A DNA stretch of 20,821 bases from an uncultured Clostridia bacterium (lineage in GTDB: Bacteria; Bacillota; Clostridia; Oscillospirales; Ruminococcaceae), in assembly GCA_947089135.1 (NCBI GenBank), contig CAMUJF010000027.1, positions 1 to 20,821 of the forward strand, in the 5' to 3' direction. The notes below the pieces were generated by a model, which was not told the DNA's origin, searched no databases, and saw only the letters and a list, made by a program, of their open reading frames with translations. Shown here piece after piece: positions 1 to 6,492 of this stretch. Positions within the stretch are counted from its first letter, which is position 1. Each line of letters opens with the position of its first letter. A program made the position numbers and the translations under genes.

Positions 1-21
1 ACAATCCACAGGATTGTTTTC
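1..21 (+). terminator. Probable intrinsic terminator of an upstream gene
   Basis: ACAATCC (1-7) and GGATTGT (11-17) form a perfect 7-bp stem with a 3-nt loop, followed by TTTT. This is what a short Rho-independent terminator looks like. The gene it would serve lies left of the window, so its role is inferred. Confidence 0.5.
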
Positions 22-60
22 AATTCACCCCTTTGCGGAGCTCTTAAACGATAGGAATTT

Positions 61-121
61 CGCCGTCTGAGGACGGCGACCAGGGGCTCTGCCCCATGGA
101 CCCCGCAGCCTTGAAAGGCTG
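61..121. repeat. Cluster of three palindromes, likely a dispersed intergenic element
   Basis: Three perfect hairpins stand side by side: CGCCGTC/GACGGCG (61-67 and 72-78), GGGGC/GCCCC (83-87 and 91-95) and CAGCCTT/AAGGCTG (106-112 and 115-121). The block is much more GC-rich than the AT-rich sequence after it. It resembles REP-like intergenic repeats that I recall from Ruminococcus-type genomes. Only one copy is in the window, so calling it dispersed is inference. Confidence 0.45.
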
Positions 122-300
122 GCGAACTTTTTAGTCGCGGCTTCGTCGATTAATGTGTCATGATAATTTTATGGTTTGCTATAAAATATGAATTGACCGG
201 GTGTGAATACGATCTGATTATACCGCTTGTATAATTATGTCGAAATATAAAAATTACAAAAAATATTTTTGCCGATAAAAAAATTTTTTTGTGTTTTTGT

Positions 301-327
301 TAAAGTTTTTTAAGTTTCTGCCGATAA
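301..327 (+). promoter_or_regulatory. SigD (sigma-28) promoter of the late flagellar operon
   Basis: TAAA (301-304), a 15-nt spacer and GCCGATAA (320-327) match the Bacillus SigD consensus TAAA-N15-GCCGATAT at all but the last base. Transcription would start near 334 and give a leader of about 70 nt before flgM. Because FlgM inhibits this sigma factor, the operon is probably autoregulated. An additional GCCGATAA occurs at 271-278 without a well-spaced TAAA. Confidence 0.88.
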
Positions 328-402
328 GATATATAGAGAGATTTTTACAGAGTAATTATGCCCGCTCTTAAACGGCGGGTCGGAAAGGACGGGATCGCTT
401 TT

Positions 403-678
403 ATGAAAATCGAAAAATACGGCTCGGTAATGTCCGCTTACATGAAAAACAGCTATGAGCCTGCGGGTAAAAAACAGCGTGTTTCCGCTGAAAAAAATGT
501 TGATAAAGCCGTGTTTTCTTCCTCTTCGGGAGCGCTCAGCGGGTTGAAAGCTTCGGCGGCAAGGTCGGTTGAAAGCTTTGCTTCTCCGGAAAGGATAGCC
601 GCGCTTAAAGCTATGATCTCCGACGGCTCCTATAACATTTCCGCTGAAACTGTGGCTGCTTCAATATTTGAAGGCTGA
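403..678 (+). CDS. flgM: FlgM, anti-sigma-28 factor
   Basis: Small protein of 91 aa that binds and inhibits the flagellar sigma factor SigD until the hook-basal body is finished. The C-terminal third (SDGSYNISAETVAASIF, about residues 73-89) has the conserved FlgM sigma-binding helix pattern; the N-terminal half is Ser/Lys-rich and probably disordered, as usual in this family. An earlier in-frame ATG at 358 would add 15 residues unlike FlgM. I chose 403 because the protein then begins MKIEKYG, typical of clostridial FlgM, and GGAAAGGACGGG lies 10-20 nt upstream. First gene after the SigD promoter and followed by flgN, as in Bacillus. A CCCGC/GCGGG pair (361-379) could fold in the leader. Confidence 0.85.
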   Translation: MKIEKYGSVMSAYMKNSYEPAGKKQRVSAEKNVDKAVFSSSSGALSGLKASAARSVESFASPERIAALKAMISDGSYNISAETVAASIFEG

Positions 679-711
679 AGCCCGCGCACGCAGTAAAGGA
701 AACATGAGCGA

Positions 712-739
712 TTATACAAGTTGTAATAATTTTGTATAA
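712..739 (+). other. Inverted repeat between flgM and flgN
   Basis: TTATACAA (712-719) and TTGTATAA (732-739) are perfect 8-bp arms with a 12-nt loop, just upstream of the flgN ribosome binding site (AAAGGA). The stem is AT-rich with no T-run, so it is a poor terminator. It could modulate mRNA processing or flgN translation; there is no direct evidence of function. Confidence 0.3.
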
Positions 740-759
740 CTATACGAAAGGAATATATT

Positions 760-1212
760 ATGCCCGACTACAAAAAACTGATCGTTTTCTTTGACGAGTA
801 TATCGTTCATTACAGAGAATTCCTGAGCTTTGAATATCAAAAGGCGGATATGCTCAATAAAAATCAGATCGAAAAACTCAGCGATTCGCTGTCGATCGAG
901 CAGGCTCTGATAATGAAAACCAATTCCATGGAGGGAAAACGGGAACGGCTTCTGGCGGATACGGACGGAAAAACCTTTGCGGAGCTTATCGAAAATGCTC
1001 CCGAAGAATTTAGGGAAAAGCTTTCCTCACAGCACGAGGAGCTTTCCGCTTTGATCTTCAAGATCAAAGAAATAAATGACGCGGCAAATATCATAGTGTC
1101 GGAACGGCTGAAAAAAATACAGCGCAGAACTGCCGAGCTTGACGTTTATGACGGCAAGGGCTCTGTAAGACGCGAGCACGCTTCAAGGTCTGCGATATCA
1201 AAAAATGTCTGA
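760..1212 (+). CDS. flgN: FlgN-like export chaperone for FlgK/FlgL
   Basis: A 150-aa, charged, almost entirely alpha-helical protein with long amphipathic helices (about residues 1-50 and 75-125). This is the size and character of FlgN (PF05130), which holds the hook-filament junction proteins FlgK and FlgL unfolded in the cytoplasm until export by the flagellar type III apparatus. It starts at ATG 760 behind CGAAAGGAATA. It lies between flgM and flgK, where B. subtilis has yvyG (FlgN). The assignment rests on position and helical composition more than on motifs; another flagellar coiled-coil chaperone is the only realistic alternative. Confidence 0.75.
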   Translation: MPDYKKLIVFFDEYIVHYREFLSFEYQKADMLNKNQIEKLSDSLSIEQALIMKTNSMEGKRERLLADTDGKTFAELIENAPEEFREKLSSQHEELSALIFKIKEINDAANIIVSERLKKIQRRTAELDVYDGKGSVRREHASRSAISKNV

Positions 1213-1230
1213 TGAAAGGATTGATATAAT

Positions 1231-3003
1231 ATGGCATCAAGTTTTATGGGTCTTTATGTTCAGAGGGAGGCTATTCTTCTTGCTCAGAAAGCTCTGGACG
1301 TTACAGGAAACAATATCTCAAACATTAACACTCCGGGCTATACAAGACAGCGGCTTGATATATGCTCGATCGCAAACGCAAAAAGCAGCCGCGGTTACAA
1401 TACCGCCGTTTCCCTTGCGGGACGCGGTTCAAGAGCTATCGGCGTGTCGCAGATACGCGACAGAATGGTAGACAGGAAAGTCAGAACTTACAGCGGTGAC
1501 CTTTGCAATGTCGGCATAAAGCTTGAAACTCTTTCCGACGTTGAGGACGTTTTCGACAGCATTGAAGCCGACGAGCTGGGAGCAAGCTTTGCTTCGATCG
1601 TAAGCCAGTTCAAGGCGTCTCTCCAGGGCTTCTCGGCGGAAAACGCCGACAGGACGGAGCTTGCCAATGTTGCTAAAAATACCGCAGACAGCCTTGTTAA
1701 ATGCATTGTTACGTATAATTCCAAGCTTAACAATATTTCCGAGCAGACTTTAAGTGATGCTGATAAAACTGTCGACAGGATCAACGAAATATTCATGGAA
1801 ATGGGCAACCTTAACAAGCAGATCAAGGAAGCCTACATCTCCATGGGATACATTACCCCCACGATGACCAACTACGAGGTAATGAGCGATTACGGTCCGC
1901 TTGAACTCAAGGACAGCATGAACAGTCTTCTTGACGAGCTTTCCCAGTACGGAAATATTGAAGTCAATGAAGAAACCGACGGCTCGTTTACAGTTAAGTT
2001 TGCCGATCAGGTGGTAGTCCAGGGCAAGAAATTTGCTCAGATGGCCATTACAAAAGAACAACCGATCCCGACAGAACTTGAATTCGAGATCACAGAGACT
2101 CTCCTTGACAGCAAGGATTGGTACGATCTGCATATGGAGCATAAGACCGGAGGTGCCGCAGATCTTCTGATAAGAGGAGGCAACGCGGGAGATACCGTTA
2201 ATATTACCGGAAAAAGAGCTGACGGTTCATATTATCTCGACAGCGGTTCGCTCAGAGGCTATCTTGACGTTTACAACGGCAGAGGACGTTATGCTCACGA
2301 GGAGGTACATACCGGCGCGGACGTTGTTCCCGACGCTGATATCAGCAATCAGGAAAAAGGTATCGAATATTATCGTGATATGCTCAACTCCTTTGTTAAA
2401 ACAGCTACCGAGCAGTTTAACGCTGTTTTCAAGGATTTTGCCGAAAAGGAAGTCGACGCGGACGGAAACGATGTGCTTGACGCCGACGGCAACCCTGTAT
2501 ATAAGGATCCGATATTTACCTATAAGAACAAGGACGGTGTTTCCGACTTCAGAACTGCAGCTGAGAATTTCAGAGTTGCGGAAACGTGGAACAATAATCC
2601 TGAGTTCATCTCAAATCCTACCGGCGACAAGGAGTTTGAAGAACTGGACAATATTTATATCAACAAAATGCTCGGCGTTCTTTCGGTAGAGCATGAATAC
2701 GGCGACGGTGTAATTAAAAATCCGGCGAAAGAAAAGATCGGTCTTGAAAAGTTTGTTACAGAAATATGCGACGATTTGGGCGTTAACCTCAGCACTCTGA
2801 AAAGTCTGTACAATGCCACCGATATCTCGCTGACAACCGAAGAGACCGCAAGAAGCGAGATAATGGACGTAAGCATGGACGAAGAGGGCGTCAATATGAT
2901 GAACTATCAGAAATGGTACAACGCTATCGCAAGAATGATAACCACTATGGACGAAGCTCTTGAAAAGCTTATCAACGGCACCGGCATAGTCGGTCTGAGA
3001 TAA
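1231..3003 (+). CDS. flgK: FlgK, hook-associated protein 1
   Basis: A 590-aa hook-filament junction protein. The N-terminus has the flagellar rod/hook motif (LAQKALDVTGNNISNINTPG, residues 18-37, then YTRQRL). The C-terminal helix (about residues 550-590, with MMNYQKWYNAIARMITTMDE) is the conserved D0 coiled-coil half that pairs with the N-terminal helix in the assembled ring. The middle is variable surface domain. Length is within the normal FlgK range. It starts at ATG 1231 with AAAGGA about 10 nt upstream, 18 nt after flgN. It is exported with help from the FlgN-like neighbour and assembles before FlgL. Confidence 0.95.
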   Translation: MASSFMGLYVQREAILLAQKALDVTGNNISNINTPGYTRQRLDICSIANAKSSRGYNTAVSLAGRGSRAIGVSQIRDRMVDRKVRTYSGDLCNVGIKLETLSDVEDVFDSIEADELGASFASIVSQFKASLQGFSAENADRTELANVAKNTADSLVKCIVTYNSKLNNISEQTLSDADKTVDRINEIFMEMGNLNKQIKEAYISMGYITPTMTNYEVMSDYGPLELKDSMNSLLDELSQYGNIEVNEETDGSFTVKFADQVVVQGKKFAQMAITKEQPIPTELEFEITETLLDSKDWYDLHMEHKTGGAADLLIRGGNAGDTVNITGKRADGSYYLDSGSLRGYLDVYNGRGRYAHEEVHTGADVVPDADISNQEKGIEYYRDMLNSFVKTATEQFNAVFKDFAEKEVDADGNDVLDADGNPVYKDPIFTYKNKDGVSDFRTAAENFRVAETWNNNPEFISNPTGDKEFEELDNIYINKMLGVLSVEHEYGDGVIKNPAKEKIGLEKFVTEICDDLGVNLSTLKSLYNATDISLTTEETARSEIMDVSMDEEGVNMMNYQKWYNAIARMITTMDEALEKLINGTGIVGLR

Positions 3004-3032
3004 CCTTTAAACACGGGAAAGGATGAATTCCA

Positions 3033-5081
3033 ATGAGAGTTACAAATAATATAACCACAAGACAGTTCCTGTCAAATAACAACCGCCTGCTGACCCGCCG
3101 TCTGCAAAGCGAAAACAGAATAGCAACTCAGCGCAGATTCAACCGTGTTTCCGAGGACGTTATCAACGGAAGCAAGGCTATGATCCTACGCCGTCAGCTC
3201 CGAGATCTGGCAATGTACAACGATAACCTCGGATCGGCAAAGGCTATATTCAACGCTGCCGAAACAAATCTTACCTCTATTGCTCACGATAACTATATTG
3301 CTGTTGAGGAACGTCTTGTTGCTTCCTCAAACGGCACATATTCGCAGGAAGAGCTTGATATCTTTGCCACAGAGCTCGATGAGATCGCAGACGAAATGGT
3401 CAAGACCCTTAACGCTGATTTCTCCGAAAGACAGCTTTTCGGCGGCGCAAGCAATCAGAAAGCTCCTTTCCGCATTGAGAGAGTTATGATCAAGGACGCA
3501 AACGGTCAGGTGGTTTTCCCTCCCGATTATAACAAATACTACGACGAAAACGGCATGAAAGAGGACGTTAAACTCAGCGATATTCCCCGCACGGTTACAT
3601 ATAACGGCATTCCTCTTGATTTCGATGTTACAAGCGATATGATACTTCCTGATGGAACAGTAACAAAAGCATCCGGCGAATATACCGTTACTGTTCTTGA
3701 TGAAAAATCCAAAAAGTGGTTGGACAATGACGACGACAACCGTACAATCTCCGCCGAGCAAGTTGCAAGAGCTCAGGACGAAAAGGACAATTCCGTTCTT
3801 TATCCCGGTTCAAAGCCTATTTATATAGATATAGGTCTCGGAATTAAGTACAATGACGACCTCACGGTTGATCCCCAGACAGCCCTTGACCTTGCTATAA
3901 ACGGTGCAAAAACTACCGGAAGCGGCATTGATATATCAGGAGTTCCCATTAATGGAACTGCTTCCTGTACGATAGCCGATTCAATGGCGGCAGATTTGTC
4001 AAACGGTTATGCGGCGGGAGCAGGAAAAATACCGCTCAGCCTTACGGTGGACGGCAAAAAATACGATCTTGAGCTTGATATGGGCGCAGCTCTCCCCGAA
4101 AAGACAGACGGCACGACCTATACCGACGACGAGGTTTCCACAGCACTCAATAACGCTCTTAAAACAGCATATAAAGCTGTTGCCAAAAAGAGTTTGCCTA
4201 AAGGCATTGCTTTGAATTACAGCAATAAAGAGCTCACACTCAATACCGGATCGAACAGTGTTGAGGTAGGCGCAAACGACTTCGGCATCCCTGAGGGCGA
4301 GATCGCAAGAAAGGCAGAGACGCAGTATGCTACGATCTCTGAAAATTACGAGGAAAAATTAGATACTGCACTGTTTGAAAATGGGCTTGCTGCTGGAGAC
4401 CTTACCAAAACGCTTACATTAAAGGTAAACGGTACTGATTATGCGCTCTCCCTTGACCTTTCAAAGCTTGACAGTTCCAAGCTTACAGGCACAAAGACGT
4501 CTTTCACTAAGGACGAAATAGTAAGCGCCGTAAGCGACGCTCTGGAAAAAGCCGTAAAGGATGCTGTGCCTTCTTTGCCTGCCGGCGTTTCAATAGGCTG
4601 CAGCCCCAAGGGTGCGATAGTTATGAAAGCGGACGAAGGAGTTACTGCCGAAGTAGTTGCTCCTAATGACCTTAAGATTCCGTCAGGCTACGCTTCCACC
4701 ATAATAGACGCTTCGCAGCCTCAGTCCCCGGTAATCAATGAAAGATTCAGCAGAAATCTTATGCAGCTGGTTCTTGATGCGGCGTCCGCTCTCAGAAAAG
4801 GAGATCAGGATACTGTAAACGCTATCATTGACCGCGCAAACGAGGCGAATAACCACATTCTTACCGAGATAACCACCCTCGGAACAAAATACAACAGCAT
4901 TGAATTCTATCAGAATAAAAACAAGGATTACGAATTCAACCTTAAGGAACGTCAGAACCTTGTCGAGGGTACTGATATGGAAAATGAAATTATTGAATAC
5001 GAGGCGGTCAAGGCTGCATATGACGCTACTCTTAAAATGGGTACGCAGATACTTCCTCACAGCATTTTTGATTTTATTTAA
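3033..5081 (+). CDS. flgL: FlgL, hook-associated protein 3, with long insertion
   Basis: Second hook-filament junction protein. Residues 1-150 form the flagellin-like N-terminal D0/D1 region (MRVTNNITTRQFL, then FNRVSEDVINGSKAM) and residues about 570-682 the matching C-terminal coiled coil. At 682 aa it is about twice the usual FlgL (roughly 300 aa). The extra sequence includes two diverged tandem copies of one domain, residues 337-422 (LTVDGKKYDLELD...GIPEG) and 463-552 (LKVNGTDYALSLD...KIPSG). These probably fold as outward-facing D2/D3-like domains. Starts at ATG 3033 behind AAAGGATGA, 29 nt after flgK. Confidence 0.93.
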   Translation: MRVTNNITTRQFLSNNNRLLTRRLQSENRIATQRRFNRVSEDVINGSKAMILRRQLRDLAMYNDNLGSAKAIFNAAETNLTSIAHDNYIAVEERLVASSNGTYSQEELDIFATELDEIADEMVKTLNADFSERQLFGGASNQKAPFRIERVMIKDANGQVVFPPDYNKYYDENGMKEDVKLSDIPRTVTYNGIPLDFDVTSDMILPDGTVTKASGEYTVTVLDEKSKKWLDNDDDNRTISAEQVARAQDEKDNSVLYPGSKPIYIDIGLGIKYNDDLTVDPQTALDLAINGAKTTGSGIDISGVPINGTASCTIADSMAADLSNGYAAGAGKIPLSLTVDGKKYDLELDMGAALPEKTDGTTYTDDEVSTALNNALKTAYKAVAKKSLPKGIALNYSNKELTLNTGSNSVEVGANDFGIPEGEIARKAETQYATISENYEEKLDTALFENGLAAGDLTKTLTLKVNGTDYALSLDLSKLDSSKLTGTKTSFTKDEIVSAVSDALEKAVKDAVPSLPAGVSIGCSPKGAIVMKADEGVTAEVVAPNDLKIPSGYASTIIDASQPQSPVINERFSRNLMQLVLDAASALRKGDQDTVNAIIDRANEANNHILTEITTLGTKYNSIEFYQNKNKDYEFNLKERQNLVEGTDMENEIIEYEAVKAAYDATLKMGTQILPHSIFDFI

Positions 5082-5160
5082 TATTTTAAAGGTTCAAAGG
5101 ATATTTTCAGCATGGACGGCCGCATGGGGCTGCTGTCCGAGAAAGGCGGGTTATTGATAT

Positions 5161-5769
5161 ATGGAGCAGCTGCTAAGCATTAAGCATATTCCGATCAAGG
5201 TTGAAGTTAACGTTACAAGAGGAGAGTTCAAACGCGTTGAAAACAGTGTTCCCAAAGCTCCCTCTGTCAAGGTCTCGTCTAAAAAGGGCGGCGGTCTTCG
5301 TCTTCAGGCGGAACCGTACAGAATGGAGATACCTGAAAGCCGCAATTATGACGCGTATATACCTTCCGGCAATTATGACAACGGCTTTACGCTTACATAC
5401 GAAGCCGTTGCAAAGCTTGCGGACGGTGGAAATTCTGCGGCAGGTATAAAGCAGTCGGGTGAAATGAGACAGTTTTCAGCAAAAAGAGCTTCCAGAAGCA
5501 TTGAATCGGTTCTTCAGTCTCTGCCTAAAAGCAAAAACAGCGCGGTAAGCTACGCCGACGGCGTGCTGAGCGTGAACTACCAAATGACCGGAACCGAATC
5601 GGTTGCCGAGCTTACTTCATCGCATCCGGAATTTGAATTTATTCCCGGCAGCATTGAGTTTATAATCAGTCAGATGCCGGAGTTGGATATCGAATATCTC
5701 GGAGACCCGATATATTTCCCCAGAAGCGCAGACCCCAACTATGAGCCTATTGTGGACGTTCTTGTTTAA
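5161..5769 (+). CDS. YviE-like DUF6470 family protein
   Basis: A 202-aa protein of unknown function between flgL and fliW, exactly where B. subtilis has yviE. The start (SIKHIPIKVEVNV, residues 6-18) and the LRLQAEPYRMEI segment (about residues 46-57) resemble the short repeated hydrophobic strands seen in DUF6470 proteins. The C-terminal part ends with a Pro/Asp-rich tail (FPRSADPNYEPIVDVLV). No signal peptide or membrane segment is evident. A ribosome binding site AAAGGCGGG lies 11-19 nt before ATG 5161. Its role is not known; strict co-location with fliW and csrA suggests a flagellar job. The family call rests mostly on synteny. Confidence 0.65.
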   Translation: MEQLLSIKHIPIKVEVNVTRGEFKRVENSVPKAPSVKVSSKKGGGLRLQAEPYRMEIPESRNYDAYIPSGNYDNGFTLTYEAVAKLADGGNSAAGIKQSGEMRQFSAKRASRSIESVLQSLPKSKNSAVSYADGVLSVNYQMTGTESVAELTSSHPEFEFIPGSIEFIISQMPELDIEYLGDPIYFPRSADPNYEPIVDVLV

Positions 5770-5796
5770 CGTCCAAGTCTGTGAGGAAGTTTGCAT

Positions 5797-6231
5797 ATGA
5801 TAATTAAAACAAGGGATTTCGGCGAACAGGAAGTTTCCGAAGATAAAATCATCAGCTTTCCCAACGGAATATTCGCTTTTGAGGACGAGCGCCGTTTTAT
5901 AATGCTCTCCCCTCTCGGAGACGATGTGTACCCCGCATGGCTCCAGAGCGTCGATAACGAAAATCTCTGCTTTATTGTTTTTGACCCGTGCCAGATCGTC
6001 TCTGACTATTCTGTGACAGCCGATGAGGAAAGCTTGTCGACGGCGATGTTCGGAAAAGATCCGAAGCCGCACTATCTTACTCTTGCGGTAGTTCCGGAGG
6101 ACTATAAGGATACCACGGTGAACCTTAAAAGCCCGATACTGGTAAACAGCGAGAAGATGCTGGCGGTGCAGACGATCGCTGCGGAAAATTATCCCATAAA
6201 GTTTCCTATCTTCAAAAAGGAGGGAGACTGA
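5797..6231 (+). CDS. fliW: FliW, flagellin-binding antagonist of CsrA
   Basis: A 144-aa flagellar assembly factor. In B. subtilis FliW binds flagellin or CsrA: when flagellin is exported, freed FliW sequesters CsrA and lifts repression of flagellin translation. Family features seen are the N-terminal IIKTRDFGEQEV...IISFPNGIFAFEDERRFIML and the later PAWLQSVDNENLCFIVFDP strand. I chose ATG 5797 over the TTG at 5791 because GAGGAAG (5783-5789) is correctly spaced only for 5797. Its stop codon overlaps the csrA start (TGATG), implying translational coupling of the antagonist pair. Confidence 0.95.
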   Translation: MIIKTRDFGEQEVSEDKIISFPNGIFAFEDERRFIMLSPLGDDVYPAWLQSVDNENLCFIVFDPCQIVSDYSVTADEESLSTAMFGKDPKPHYLTLAVVPEDYKDTTVNLKSPILVNSEKMLAVQTIAAENYPIKFPIFKKEGD

Positions 6232-6461
6232 TGCTTGTTATAACCCGTAAAAACGGCGAGGGACTTCATATAGGCGACAGCATTCGGGTGACTGTCGTGG
6301 AAACTTCCAAGGACAGGGTGAAAATAGGTATAGACGCTCCCTATGATGTGAGGATAATCCGCGACGAGCTTTTCGATACCGAAAGGTTTAATATTCAGGC
6401 TGCTGTGCATAAGCCCGCGGCGGACCTGCTTTCGATGATAAAAAATCAGCAAAATAAATGA
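6231..6461 (+). CDS. csrA: CsrA, global translational regulator
   Basis: A 76-aa RNA-binding protein that binds GGA motifs near ribosome binding sites and blocks translation. The start (MLVITRKNGEGLHIGD) and the RVKIGIDAPYDVRIIRDE core are characteristic; Arg44, the key RNA-contacting residue, is present. The C-terminal extension (residues about 50-76) is the longer tail seen in FliW-regulated CsrA proteins. AAGGAGGGA (6220-6228) is a near-perfect ribosome binding site, and the start overlaps the fliW stop. In B. subtilis hag, the main CsrA target, follows directly; here fliD follows after only 31 nt, so the flagellin target must be elsewhere. Confidence 0.96.
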   Translation: MLVITRKNGEGLHIGDSIRVTVVETSKDRVKIGIDAPYDVRIIRDELFDTERFNIQAAVHKPAADLLSMIKNQQNK

Positions 6462-6492
6462 CCAAAATGATTAATGCGAAAGGATGATCGTT

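Noticed and set aside
358..402. Earlier in-frame start for flgM
   Set aside because: The 15 added residues do not resemble FlgM and no ribosome binding site precedes ATG 358.
1205..1471. Open frame overlapping the start of flgK in another frame
   Set aside because: It overlaps a certain flgK, has no known family features and is explained as a frame shadow.
3327..3761. 144-codon antisense frame inside flgL
   Set aside because: Composition mirrors the codon pattern of flgL on the opposite strand; no ribosome site or family features.
5112..5183. Short frame (24 codons, MDGRMGLLSEKGG...) between flgL and the DUF6470 gene
   Set aside because: No ribosome binding site for it, and it runs into the start of the next gene in another frame.
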